A stretch of DNA of 41,785 nucleotides from Lachnospiraceae bacterium (GCA_017467845.1 JAFUKH010000027.1:1-41785); one strand, 5' to 3'. Shown: positions 33,908-41,657, counted from the stretch's first letter. The notes: generated by a model from the letters alone, not told the origin. Translations and numbers: made by a program.

Positions 33908-34375
33908 ATGGCCAAGGAAACACAGAAATTAATTGCGAATAATAAAAAGGCATATCACGATTACTTCATAGATGAGACATATGAGGCGGGTATCGCCCTG
34001 CATGGCACGGAGGTGAAGTCTATGCGTATGGGAAAATGCTCCATCAAGGAGTCCTTTATCCGCATCGAAAACGGAGAGGTTTTCGTATATGGTATGCACG
34101 TCAGCCCATATGAGAAGGGCAATATCTTTAATAAGGACCCGCTCCGTGTAAAGAAGCTCCTTATGCATAAGTATGAAATCAACAAGCTTCTGGGTAAAAT
34201 AAAGGAGAAGGGCTATACTTTAGTTCCCCTTCAGGTATACTTTAAGGATGGACGCGCCAAGGTGGAAATCGGCCTTGCACGTGGTAAGAAACTCTACGAC
34301 AAGCGTGACGCTATCGCCAAGAAGGATCAGAGAAGAGAAGCAGAGAAGGAATTTAAGGTGAAGAACTTATATTAA
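33908..34375 (+). CDS. smpB: SmpB, tmRNA-binding protein
   Basis: Binds the tRNA-like part of tmRNA and brings it to stalled ribosomes (155 aa). Conserved segments are [23 protein letters not shown], the LVPL strand and [20 protein letters not shown], whose basic tail acts in the decoding site. The ATG directly abuts the rnr stop (TAAATG), so the two genes are co-translated; its partner RNA ssrA lies 245 bp downstream. Confidence 0.98.
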   Translation: MAKETQKLIANNKKAYHDYFIDETYEAGIALHGTEVKSMRMGKCSIKESFIRIENGEVFVYGMHVSPYEKGNIFNKDPLRVKKLLMHKYEINKLLGKIKEKGYTLVPLQVYFKDGRAKVEIGLARGKKLYDKRDAIAKKDQRREAEKEFKVKNLY

Positions 34376-34392
34376 ATATTCCCGCGTTCAAA

Positions 34393-34519
34393 CAACCAAT
34401 TCTATTGTTGGGCACGCTCTCGCTACGTGAAAAACGTAGCAGTACTAAATTCGTGGTCGCATTTGCACCCACTCATTAAGTGCTGACGTTTTTCAAGTAC
34501 CCTACAATAGAACAGGTTG
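34393..34519. repeat. ~127-bp imperfect palindrome between smpB and ssrA
   Basis: Outer arms CAACCAATTCTATTGT (from 34393) and ACAATAGAACAGGTTG (to 34519) pair with two mismatches. Inside, TGAAAAACGT (34428-34437) mirrors ACGTTTTTCA (34486-34495), and GTGG near 34453 mirrors CCAC near 34469. The left arm has about 12 extra bases that create a perfect 7-bp hairpin, GCTACGT-GAAAA-ACGTAGC. There is no T tract, so it is not a normal terminator, and no ORF. Confidence 0.8.
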
Positions 34520-34572
34520 TCATCACTTGGAATATTTAATATAAGTTTTAGAAAAGTAAACCAGCAGTTTAC

Positions 34573-34601
34573 TTGAAAATACAGAATCCTTGTGTTATGA
34601 T
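34573..34601 (+). promoter_or_regulatory. Sigma-A promoter of ssrA
   Basis: TTGAAA (34573-34578), 17-bp spacer and TATGAT (34596-34601), about 19 bp before the mature tmRNA 5' end. Confidence 0.8.
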
Positions 34602-34619
34602 ACATAAGGTAATTTATCC

Positions 34620-34956
34620 GGGGTAGTCAAGGTTTCGACAGGGGTCTTGCAGCTGGAGAAGCGAGTCGCATGCAATGCGTTAAATGGCAAAATTAAAATT
34701 AAACGCTGAAGATAATTTAGCATACGCTGCCTAGTTGCAGCAGTCTGACCTAGTGCACCTACACATTAGGACCCAGGCTTCGACTATGTAGGAAACGACA
34801 CCGGCAAAGCTTTGAGCCGGTGGGCGTATTATGAAGCTACTGAAGCGGCAAGGGTGTTAATCCCCGTGTCGTAGAGGGAATGTCAATTGATTAACTACAC
34901 TCGTAGAAGTACAGGGAATGGGCTTTTGGACACGGGTTCGACTCCCGTCTACTCCA
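34620..34956 (+). ncRNA. ssrA: tmRNA
   Basis: Transfer-messenger RNA for ribosome rescue. GGGGTAG at the 5' end pairs with CTACTCC at the 3' end as the acceptor stem, and GGGTTCGACTCCC forms the T arm. CCA is not encoded. The resume codon GCA is at 34687 and the tag reads AKLKLNAEDNLAYAA, ending at TAG 34732-34734. The Ala-Ala terminus is the usual proteolysis signal. Ends were set by the acceptor pairing; the exact processing sites are inferred. Confidence 0.97.
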
Positions 34957-34977
34957 TTCAAAGAAAAACTAAAAAAG

Positions 34978-35091
34978 GTCTTTGGGGCAGGGTGCAAATC
35001 CCGACCGATGGTATAGTCCATGACTCTCCGGAAACGGAGACTGATCTGGTGAGATTCCAGAACCGACGGTATAGTCCGGATGGGAAAAGAC
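34978..35091 (+). promoter_or_regulatory. FMN riboswitch (RFN element)
   Basis: Aptamer that senses flavin mononucleotide. The conserved cores GGGGCAGGGTGCAAATCCCG, ACCGATGGTATAGTCCATGAC, CTGGTGAGATTCCAGAACCG and ACGGTATAGTCCGGATGGG are present in order, and P1 closes by GTCTTT with AAAGAC. It lies upstream of ribU, a known RFN target. The element begins only 21 bp after the tmRNA 3' end, with no obvious separate promoter between them. Confidence 0.97.
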
Positions 35092-35140
35092 GTTTTTATA
35101 TTTTTAGGGGGTGCCCTATCTTTTGGTGACCTATAAAAAT

Positions 35141-35186
35141 ATTCCCAGGCCATAGTTTAGTTTGGCTTTGGGAATTTTTTATTTTT
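35141..35186 (+). terminator. Riboswitch-controlled terminator before ribU
   Basis: ATTCCCAGGCC pairs with GGCTTTGGGAAT and is followed by a T-rich tract. Just upstream, ATATTTTTAGG (from 35098) can pair with CCTATAAAAATAT (35130-35142), overlapping the terminator's 5' arm, so a competing antiterminator is plausible. FMN binding would favour termination and reduce riboflavin uptake. Confidence 0.85.
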
Positions 35187-35199
35187 AGGAGGTCATTTT

Positions 35200-35793
35200 A
35201 TGAACAGAACAAAAAAAATAACTTTGGCGGCACTCTTTGGTGCGCTGGCATTCCTGCTGATGTTTTTCAGCTTCCCGATTCCGATTTTATCGCCTTTTGC
35301 AGAGCTGGATTTATCGGCGGTACCGGAGCTAATCGGAGCATTTATGTTAGGACCTGTGGGTGGTGTGGCGATTATTACAGTGAAGATTTTGCTTAAGCTT
35401 GTTTTCCAGGGAACCAGTTCCATGCTTACCGGTGAGGTGCAGAATTTCATCTTAGAGTGCGCTTTTGTAATTCCGGCAACGCTCTATTATCAGCGTAAGA
35501 AATCGAAAAAGAGTGCAGTTATCGGACTCATTATTGGTAGTGTAATTACCATTATTGCAGCCGTGTTGACTAATGTATACTTAATTTTCCCGGCGTACAT
35601 GAAGCTATATGGAATGAATTGGGAGTCCATCCTTGGAATATTTGCAGAGATTAATCCGATGATTAGCAATATTCCTACCATGGTTGCTTTTTCTGTGATA
35701 CCGTTTAATGTGGTGTCCAGAGTGCTTACATCAGTGATTACCATGATTCTCTATAAGAAAATCAGCAGATTAATTAAGGGTAGATTTGTTTAG
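35200..35793 (+). CDS. ribU: Riboflavin ECF transporter substrate-binding subunit
   Basis: S component that captures riboflavin and docks on the shared EcfAA'T module (197 aa). Six hydrophobic helices are visible, with an N-terminal ALFGALAFLL segment that fits the S-component docking helix with its small-residue motif. AGGAGG lies 7 bp before the ATG. Regulation by the FMN riboswitch directly upstream is the main functional evidence, together with length. No ecf genes are in the window, as is usual for group II ECF transporters. Confidence 0.95.
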   Translation: MNRTKKITLAALFGALAFLLMFFSFPIPILSPFAELDLSAVPELIGAFMLGPVGGVAIITVKILLKLVFQGTSSMLTGEVQNFILECAFVIPATLYYQRKKSKKSAVIGLIIGSVITIIAAVLTNVYLIFPAYMKLYGMNWESILGIFAEINPMISNIPTMVAFSVIPFNVVSRVLTSVITMILYKKISRLIKGRFV

Positions 35794-35810
35794 AACAGGA
35801 GGAAAGGGAT

Positions 35811-36296
35811 ATGAAATTCAGTGTAAATAAGGAGTTAACATTTGAGCAGGCTGTGGAGATTATGTTTGAGAAGTTGGGAGACTGGAAAATCATGGCGCTT
35901 GCCAGCTCTGTGAACGATTATGTAATGGTAAGAAATGTAAGCTGTCTTTTTTACGATAATAAGGTGTATTTTAAGACGGATAAGAATTTTAGAAAGACAC
36001 AGCAGCTTTATCAGAATCCTCAGGTAGCTCTTTGCTGGAGCGGCGTGCAGATTGAGGGAATTGCGGAGAATAAGGGACTGGTAGTAGAGGAACCGGATCG
36101 TAAATTTGAAAAGCTTTATAAGGAGCATCTCTGGGGTAGCTATAATAAATATTCTCATGAGGATACCGAAATCATCATTGAAGTAAGCCCTAAGTTTGTA
36201 GAAATCTGGGATACCAGCGAGGATAACTATGCGTTTCAGATTTTCATCGATTTTGAGAATGAATCGGTGGAAGTGAAGCAGTATGATGAGCAGTAA
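35811..36296 (+). CDS. Pyridoxamine-phosphate-oxidase-like split-barrel flavoprotein
   Basis: A 161-aa protein of the PNPOx-like FMN-binding split-barrel superfamily: a beta-rich core with VNDYVMVRNVSCLFYDNKVYFKTDKN and a later strand ALCWSGVQIEGIAE typical of the fold. It starts 17 bp after ribU with an AGGAGGAAAGGG site and probably shares its FMN-controlled transcript, which supports flavin binding. The substrate is unknown; members include general stress proteins and flavin reductases. Confidence 0.82.
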   Translation: MKFSVNKELTFEQAVEIMFEKLGDWKIMALASSVNDYVMVRNVSCLFYDNKVYFKTDKNFRKTQQLYQNPQVALCWSGVQIEGIAENKGLVVEEPDRKFEKLYKEHLWGSYNKYSHEDTEIIIEVSPKFVEIWDTSEDNYAFQIFIDFENESVEVKQYDEQ

Positions 36297-36399
36297 GAAT
36301 CGTGATGTCCGAGAGAAAAAGCTTTTAGATGACCGCAAGAGGAGTGGATTCCAGCTTTCGTAGAGTGGCATAGAATAGAGAGATTCTACGAATCATAGG

Positions 36400-36429
36400 T
36401 TTACTCTATCGCGAATTTTTCGTTATGCT
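36400..36429 (+). promoter_or_regulatory. Possible promoter of the XRE regulator gene
   Basis: TTTACT (36400-36405), 18-bp spacer, TATGCT (36424-36429). The rest of the 187-bp gap holds only short hairpins, for example GATTC-TAC-GAATC, and no convincing gene. Confidence 0.4.
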
Positions 36430-36483
36430 AGTGCTGTAGCTACAAAAGATTTGGAACAAAAGATTCAGATAGGAGGAAGCATT

Positions 36484-37248
36484 TTGAAGCAAGAGGAAAT
36501 CGGAAGATTTATTTCGCAGATGCGGAAGGAAAAGGATATGACCCAGAAGCAGCTGGCTGAGAAAATCGGTGTCAGTGACAAAGCAATATCACGTTGGGAA
36601 ACTGGTAAGGGTTTACCGGATACCGCAACAATGCCGGATTTGTGTGAAGCTCTTGGGATTAATGTCAATGAACTTCTTTCCGGGCAGCGCCTGTCTGATG
36701 TAGCGTATAGCGGAAAGGCGGAAGAGAATATGGTTTATTTAATGAAGGTTTCAGAGGATAAGAGATACAGTGAGAGACAGAGACTTATCAGAGTGGGCCT
36801 TGGATTTGTACTGATTGTTTTGATAATTTTGTACATGATAGTTGGGAATGGTGGAGTCAGTGCAATTACAAATTATATTGATTTTCCTTCAATGTTTGTG
36901 ATTCTGACTGTGGGAGGTCTTATCCTTGGCGTAGGTGGTGAGATGAAGCCGTTTTTGAAAGCATTTGGATATGCATTCAAGTCCCAGAAGGAAGAGGAAA
37001 TAGATGCATTAAAGGGGAATGGGGAACTGCAGAAATCTTTCTTTGCAGTACAGTATGCAATGAAGGCTTTTCTACTGATTGGAGCCCTTGGCTTCTGTAC
37101 AGGGCTGGTGGGTGTCCTGCACAGCATGTCAACTCCGCAGAATATCGGACCATCCCTTGCAATGGCTATTTTGACTCTTTTCTACAGTGTGCTGATTGAT
37201 TTCTTTTTGTTACCGGTAAGTGGCTGTCTACATAAAAAAATTTTATAG
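36484..37248 (+). CDS. XRE-family regulator with membrane-spanning C terminus
   Basis: A 254-aa protein: N-terminal helix-turn-helix DNA-binding domain (about residues 5-60; DMTQKQLAEKIGVSDKAISRWETGKGLP is the classic recognition region), a short linker, then four hydrophobic helices (about 98-240). The start is a TTG placed 7 bp after AGGAGG; an upstream in-frame TTG at 36451 has no ribosome site. Membrane-linked XRE proteins are frequent in clostridia and act as one-component regulators. It precedes the choloylglycine-hydrolase gene, so it may control it, but this is only positional. The C terminus ends abruptly at a TAG after which the frame stays open. Confidence 0.85.
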   Translation: MKQEEIGRFISQMRKEKDMTQKQLAEKIGVSDKAISRWETGKGLPDTATMPDLCEALGINVNELLSGQRLSDVAYSGKAEENMVYLMKVSEDKRYSERQRLIRVGLGFVLIVLIILYMIVGNGGVSAITNYIDFPSMFVILTVGGLILGVGGEMKPFLKAFGYAFKSQKEEEIDALKGNGELQKSFFAVQYAMKAFLLIGALGFCTGLVGVLHSMSTPQNIGPSLAMAILTLFYSVLIDFFLLPVSGCLHKKIL

Positions 37249-37356
37249 GTACGTGAAAATGCAGTTATTACCATAACAGAACTCAAACGGATTCCCTTAT
37301 ATGATGTGTCGGATGAGACTTACATGGTTTATTTTTCGAAAAAAGGTGAATGCTAG
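37249..37356 (+). pseudogene. Possible gene remnant after the XRE regulator stop
   Basis: Directly after the TAG of the XRE gene the same frame stays open for 35 codons to TAG 37354-37356. The translation (VRENAVITITELKRIPLYDV and 15 more residues) has a protein-like composition, but no start or ribosome site. It may be the 3' end of a gene lost by deletion, or a C-terminal extension cut off by a nonsense mutation. Not recognised as a family. Confidence 0.35.
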
Positions 37357-37380
37357 GAGTAAGAAAAGTGGAGGTGTTCT

Positions 37381-38355
37381 ATGTGTACAGCGATTACTTA
37401 TAAAACAAAAGATCATTATTTTGGCAGAAACCTTGATTTAGAATTCTCCTTCCATGAAACGGTAACGGTTACGCCGCGAAATTATCCGTTTCATTTCCGC
37501 AGTGTAAATGCACTTAAGACACATTATGCCATGATCGGTATGGCATATGTGGTAGAGGACTATCCTCTGTATTATGATGCGACCAATGAGAAGGGACTTA
37601 GTATGGCAGGACTGAACTTTCCGGGAAATGCAGATTATAAGGAGTATCAGCAGGGAAAGGACAATGTGAGTCCCTTTGAGTTCATTCCTTGGATTCTGGG
37701 GCAGTGCGGGAATTTAACAGAAGCCAAGGTTCTGTTGGAGCGCATGAATCTCTGGAAGGAGAATTTCAGTGAGCAGTTACCATTATCCCCACTTCATTGG
37801 ATGATTTCGGATAAGAATGGCTCCATTACGGTAGAGTGTGTGAAGGACGGTCTGAAAATCTATGAAAATCCGGTGGAAGTGTTGACCAATAATCCGCCCT
37901 TTGATATGCAGCTTTTCAATCTGAACAATTATATGGGGCTGAGTATTTCTCAGCCGCAGAATTTATTTTCAGATAAGCTGGATTTAGAGCACTACAGTCG
38001 TGGAATGGGTGCCATGGGCATGCCTGGAGATTTTTCCTCTATGTCCAGGTTCGTAAGAGCATCTTTTGTGAAGATGAATTCTCTGTCAGGTAGCTCTGAG
38101 GAAGAAAGCATTAATCAGTTTTTTCATATTCTTGGTGCGGTGGAGATGCCAAGAGGCTGCGTGCATATGGGGGAAGGAGAGTATGAGATTACCATTTATT
38201 CTTCTTGCTGCAACTCAGATAAGGGAATCTATTACTATAAGACCTACGAGAACAGTCAGATCACCGGAGTGGATATGCATAAGGAAGATTTGGAGAGTGA
38301 AAAGCTGGTGGTCTATCCACTTGTGACAGAACAGAAAATTCAGCTGGTGAACTAA
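37381..38355 (+). CDS. bsh: Choloylglycine hydrolase family enzyme (bile salt hydrolase type)
   Basis: N-terminal-nucleophile amidase (324 aa) expected to release glycine or taurine from conjugated bile acids. Met1 would be removed to expose Cys2. Other active-site positions are recognisable: Arg16 and Asp19 in FGRNLDLEF, Asn79 in GLNFPGN, Asn170-Asn171 in VLTNNPP and Arg in SRFVRASF near 223-226. The AGLNFPGNADY segment resembles bile salt hydrolases more than penicillin V acylases. No signal peptide, so cytoplasmic. GGAGG precedes the ATG. It supports a gut habitat. The penicillin V acylase or N-acyl-lactone activities cannot be excluded. Confidence 0.9.
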   Translation: MCTAITYKTKDHYFGRNLDLEFSFHETVTVTPRNYPFHFRSVNALKTHYAMIGMAYVVEDYPLYYDATNEKGLSMAGLNFPGNADYKEYQQGKDNVSPFEFIPWILGQCGNLTEAKVLLERMNLWKENFSEQLPLSPLHWMISDKNGSITVECVKDGLKIYENPVEVLTNNPPFDMQLFNLNNYMGLSISQPQNLFSDKLDLEHYSRGMGAMGMPGDFSSMSRFVRASFVKMNSLSGSSEEESINQFFHILGAVEMPRGCVHMGEGEYEITIYSSCCNSDKGIYYYKTYENSQITGVDMHKEDLESEKLVVYPLVTEQKIQLVN

Positions 38356-38422
38356 TTTTAGAAAACTAGATAAAAAGTCATAAATTTTCTAATATTTACT
38401 TCTTTTTTTGGGAAAAAAGTAT

Positions 38423-38428
38423 TATAAT
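38423..38428 (+). promoter_or_regulatory. -10 element before the GGDEF gene
   Basis: Perfect TATAAT, 38 bp before the chosen start; a poor TTCTTT lies 17 bp upstream as -35. An in-frame ATG at 38427 overlaps this element and so would not be transcribed in full. Confidence 0.6.
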
Positions 38429-38465
38429 GATGTCATGTATGGGTATATTCGAGGGGATACGATAT

Positions 38466-39782
38466 ATGAATAGGACATCAGAAATAGAAAATTTAATTAA
38501 TATAGCATTTAAAACTATGCTGGATAACACCAGGGATATGGTGTTTGTGAAGGATGTGAATTCCGTTTATGTAGCTGCTTCTATGCCTTTCGTGAAGATG
38601 GTTGGTAAGGAATGGGCGGAGGAAATCATTGGGCACACGGATTTGGAAATTTTTGAGGATAAGGATCTTGCAAAGCGTTATCTTGCGGATGATAAAAAGC
38701 TTTTTAATGGTGGCAGAGATCTGGTTGATTATATTGAACCCATTACTGACGACCACGGACAGGCCAGATATGGTTCCACCTCCAAGTTTATTTTAAGAAA
38801 CAGTAGAGGTGAGATTCTGGGGATTCTCGGTATTACCAAGGATATCACCAGAGATTATATTGCCCGTCAGCATTATCAGCGGGAGCTGAAGTATTTGTTT
38901 GAATTACCGGCGGATACTTATGCAGTTTCTTATATTGACATTGATGGTTGGCGTATTATCAGTCAGCGTAGGCAAAGTATTGATGGGAGGGAGATGAAGG
39001 CTTGCTACACGATAGAAGACCTGTGTAATGCAGCGTTAGAAGCCATTGTGGATAAAGACTGTGAGGCGGCAAAGTTTTACAGCAATTTTGCACCGGATAT
39101 TCTATGGAATATATATTCCGGAGGGAAAATGAATCTATCCTTTAAGTACCAGCTAAGATTATCCGATGATTCGATACGCTGGGTGCATAGTGAAGTTAGA
39201 TTTCTTACGGAGATAGACAGTGGACATTTATGTGCTATGCTTTCCGCCAAAGATATCGATGCAGAAAAGAAGCAGGAGCAGAAGATATATGCTGCTGCTA
39301 CCATGGATCGCATGACCATGCTTCTTAACAGAGAAACTACCATGGAATCTATTGAGGACATTTTGGAAAAAGAGCATGACAGAACTCATGTGCTTTACAT
39401 GATAGATATTGATAATTTCAAGATGCTGAACGATACTTTGGGGCATCAGGCAGGGGATGAGTTCTTGATTGCATTATCTGCTGAACTTAAGAAGGTATTC
39501 CGCGAAAGTGATGTGGTAGGACGAATCGGCGGTGATGAATTCTTTGCACTCATGCGTACAGTAAACGGAATGCATAAGATGGTAGAGAAAGCCAAGGAGC
39601 TATTGATAACAATACAGGATGTATGTAAGATGTATCCGAATATCCCTCTTTCCGGAAGTATCGGAATTAGTATTTACCCGGAAAACGGTAAGAGCCTGGA
39701 GGAGTTGTATGCGCAGGCAGATGCTGCGTTGTATCAGGCTAAGAGAAAGGGCAAGAATCAGTTCGTTTTTGCACCTTTGTAA
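38466..39782 (+). CDS. PAS-containing diguanylate cyclase (GGDEF)
   Basis: Soluble c-di-GMP synthase of 438 aa. A PAS domain lies at about residues 15-125 (MVFVKDVNSVYVAASMPF to GILGITKDIT), a second PAS-like domain at about 140-275, then a GGDEF domain. The active-site motif GGDEF is intact, and RESD five residues before it is the product-inhibition I-site. The start after GAGGGG (9 bp) is preferred to ATG 38427, which lies on the -10 element. No membrane helices, so it senses an intracellular cue. It could oppose the HD-GYP enzyme at 1232; a linked circuit is inference. Confidence 0.94.
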   Translation: MNRTSEIENLINIAFKTMLDNTRDMVFVKDVNSVYVAASMPFVKMVGKEWAEEIIGHTDLEIFEDKDLAKRYLADDKKLFNGGRDLVDYIEPITDDHGQARYGSTSKFILRNSRGEILGILGITKDITRDYIARQHYQRELKYLFELPADTYAVSYIDIDGWRIISQRRQSIDGREMKACYTIEDLCNAALEAIVDKDCEAAKFYSNFAPDILWNIYSGGKMNLSFKYQLRLSDDSIRWVHSEVRFLTEIDSGHLCAMLSAKDIDAEKKQEQKIYAAATMDRMTMLLNRETTMESIEDILEKEHDRTHVLYMIDIDNFKMLNDTLGHQAGDEFLIALSAELKKVFRESDVVGRIGGDEFFALMRTVNGMHKMVEKAKELLITIQDVCKMYPNIPLSGSIGISIYPENGKSLEELYAQADAALYQAKRKGKNQFVFAPL

Positions 39783-39802
39783 AATATAATATGTTGATAA
39801 GG

Positions 39803-39835
39803 CCTCGGATGCATGTGGAAGTATCCGAGGTTTTT
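39803..39835 (+). terminator. Terminator after the GGDEF gene
   Basis: 8-bp stem CCTCGGAT/ATCCGAGG followed by TTTTT. A TATAAT (39839-39844) lies immediately after and may serve the next gene. Confidence 0.85.
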
Positions 39836-39844
39836 CGGTATAAT
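39816..39844 (+). promoter_or_regulatory. Promoter of the acetyltransferase gene
   Basis: Perfect TATAAT (39839-39844), 28 bp before the start codon; the -35 (TGGAAG, 17-bp spacing) is weak and overlaps the preceding terminator loop. Confidence 0.5.
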
Positions 39845-39871
39845 AGTTTAAGTAGAGGAGAAGGATAAGTA

Positions 39872-40486
39872 ATGGAAATGAATCGTGTGTTGCATGAAGG
39901 AAAGTTATATCTACCTATGGGCGATGAGGTAATGAGTTTGCAGCTGAAGTGTTTGGAGAAGCTGTACGATTTTAATCAAACCAGACCCAGCCAGTTAGAG
40001 CGGCGGACAGAGCTTTTAAAAGAGATGTTTGCGGAGATTGGAGAGGGATGTTATATTGAACCGCCATTTCATTCCAATTGGGGGGGAAAGCATTGTCATT
40101 TTGGGAAGATGGTATATGCCAATTTTAATCTGACTTGTGTAGATGATACCCATATTTATGTGGGTGATTATACATTGATTGGTCCCAATGTAACGATTGC
40201 AACGGCAGGACATCCCATCCAGCCACAGATGCGTGAACAGGGATATCAGTATAATATGCCGGTTCATATTGGCAGAAACTGCTGGATTGGTGCGGGGGTA
40301 GTCATTGTTCCGGGGGTAACCATCGGTGATAATGTAGTGATTGGCGCAGGAAGCGTGGTAACGAAAGATTTGCCGGATAATGTAGTTGCTGTAGGGAATC
40401 CCTGTAAGGTTCTCAGAGAAGTGGACCAGCGGGATTATGAGTATTATTTCAAAGATAGAAGGATGGAAGGGAATATTGTAGAGTAA
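39872..40486 (+). CDS. Maltose/galactoside-type O-acetyltransferase (left-handed beta-helix)
   Basis: Acetyl-CoA-dependent sugar O-acetyltransferase (204 aa) of the Maa/LacA/NodL group. An N-terminal helical cap with ERRTELLKEMF precedes hexapeptide repeats (HIYVGDYTLIGPNV, VHIGRNCWIGAGVVIVPGV, TIGDNVVIGAGSVV). The catalytic His is in ATAGHP near residue 114. GAGGAGAAGG lies before the start. It acts in the cytosol; the natural acceptor sugar is uncertain. Confidence 0.95.
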   Translation: MEMNRVLHEGKLYLPMGDEVMSLQLKCLEKLYDFNQTRPSQLERRTELLKEMFAEIGEGCYIEPPFHSNWGGKHCHFGKMVYANFNLTCVDDTHIYVGDYTLIGPNVTIATAGHPIQPQMREQGYQYNMPVHIGRNCWIGAGVVIVPGVTIGDNVVIGAGSVVTKDLPDNVVAVGNPCKVLREVDQRDYEYYFKDRRMEGNIVE

Positions 40487-40504
40487 GGATGAACGTGGAA
40501 GGAA

Positions 40505-40615
40505 ATGGCGGATTTCTGGATGTGTGTGAAATGTAATTTGTTTCCGTTTGTGATTCGTATCAAAAAGGATGAATCAGGGTATATTGCATGTAAGGAAGAG
40601 GTATTGGAGGTTTGA
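40505..40615 (+). CDS. Putative 36-aa cysteine-containing small protein
   Basis: A short ORF fills the gap between the acetyltransferase and NUDIX genes. It has CVKC near residue 7, a third Cys near 29, and a protein-like composition (CNLFPFVIRIKKDESGYIA). The start has GGAAGG only 2 bp upstream, too close for efficient initiation, so initiation at the inner ATG 40520 or a degraded gene is possible. It ends 1 bp before the NUDIX start. Function unknown. Confidence 0.35.
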   Translation: MADFWMCVKCNLFPFVIRIKKDESGYIACKEEVLEV

Positions 40616-40616
40616 G

Positions 40617-41105
40617 ATGAAATTTACTTACTGTCCCCATTGTGGAGATAAATTGATCAAAAAAGAGATTGGTGATGAGGGGAAGATTCCCTTTTGTGAG
40701 AGATGCAGTGAGCCTATGTGGGATATGTTTCGAACCTGCATTATCACTGCGGTTGTGAACGAGGAGCAGGAAGTGGCGCTTCTTCGCCAGAATTATGTGT
40801 CCACTACTTCCTATGTCTGCGTTGCCGGTGTGATGAAGATGGGGGAATCTGCAGAAGAGACCGTTGTTAGGGAGGTAAAGGAAGAAATCGGCTTGGACGT
40901 GGAGCGTCTGGAATTTGTAAAGAGCTACCCCTATGAAAAGAAGGAGATGCTGATGCTGGGCTATAAATCGGTAGTAAAGAAAGCTGCATTTAAAACCTCA
41001 GGAGAAGTGGACTCTGTAGAGTGGGTGAAGTTTGAAGATGCACTTTCTAAGCTTCGGGAGGGAAGTATTGCCTGGCAGCTTGTGAAGAGGGTGATTGAGG
41101 GATAG
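40617..41105 (+). CDS. NUDIX hydrolase with N-terminal zinc ribbon (NudC-like)
   Basis: Hydrolase of nucleoside-diphosphate-linked compounds (162 aa). Two CxxC pairs (CPHCG, CERCSEP) form a zinc ribbon in the first 35 residues, followed by a NUDIX fold with an exact box: GVMKMGESAEETVV then REVKEEIGL. This pairing resembles the C-terminal half of NADH pyrophosphatase, without its N-terminal domain. ATG 40617 is chosen because GGAGG lies 6 bp upstream; an upstream in-frame ATG adds 16 residues with no ribosome site. Substrate not determinable. Confidence 0.92.
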   Translation: MKFTYCPHCGDKLIKKEIGDEGKIPFCERCSEPMWDMFRTCIITAVVNEEQEVALLRQNYVSTTSYVCVAGVMKMGESAEETVVREVKEEIGLDVERLEFVKSYPYEKKEMLMLGYKSVVKKAAFKTSGEVDSVEWVKFEDALSKLREGSIAWQLVKRVIEG

Positions 41106-41120
41106 GAGTTTAAGCAGAAG

Positions 41121-41657
41121 ATGAAGTTCTATCATATTACGGAAGAACCGATTAAGATTTATGGTCTTGCAGTTATGGACCGGGAGAAGAGACAGTTTTG
41201 GCGAGTTACGCCGGAAATAATGGAGGCGCTTCCTCAGTATGAATTCCTTGGAAAAAGGGCAGTTCCATTATCCGGTTCCGCCGGAGCGGATATCTATGTT
41301 GGTAAAGGAAAAGAGGCAACTTTTTTAGGTTATATTGCACCCAAAGAACACATGATGGAAGAAGTTACTGTGGAGAAGATGTTTGTTAAGAGGGCTGAGA
41401 TGGATGCGGATTTTTATAATTTCGGTTTTTCCGGTTCTGCCAGAGGAGAGATGGAATTTGCGGAGTACATAGCGGCATTGCCGGAGATAGGACTCTTTGT
41501 TTACGATTATGACCATAATGCGCCTACAAGTGGGCATTTGGAGCAGACTCACGAGAGATTTTTTCAGAGGGTACGTCAAGCACATCCGGATGTGCCGATA
41601 ATCATGCTTTCCAGACCGGATACGGACGGTGATGAAGGAAGCGTTGGAGGTGACTAG
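41121..41657 (+). pseudogene. SGNH hydrolase, truncated before the catalytic Asp-His block
   Basis: The 178-aa product matches the N-terminal part of an esterase-type SGNH hydrolase: SGSAGADIYV fits the GxDLY N-terminal domain, NFGFSGSARGE is the nucleophile block I, and VYDYDHNAP is the Asn block. After IIMLSRPD the sequence changes to a Gly/Asp-rich tail and stops. The usual C-terminal third, with the D-x-x-H catalytic pair, is missing. Neither other frame restores it in the remaining 128 bp, although one frame stays open for about 13 codons. It therefore appears truncated by deletion or insertion at about 41620. A start-side ribosome site is weak. Confidence 0.7.

Noticed and set aside
34887-35129. 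80-codon plus-strand ORF over the tmRNA 3' end and FMN aptamer
   Set aside because: It lies entirely in two conserved RNA elements and has no ribosome site.
36285-36362. Short ORF (about 25 codons) after the split-barrel gene
   Set aside because: It overlaps the preceding gene's end, has only a weak ribosome site and a simple charged composition; not enough to call.
36451-36483. Upstream TTG start of the XRE gene
   Set aside because: AGGAGG at 36471-36476 is placed for the TTG at 36484 and would lie inside the longer frame.
38427-38465. Upstream ATG of the GGDEF gene
   Set aside because: It overlaps the TATAAT element and so precedes the expected transcript start.
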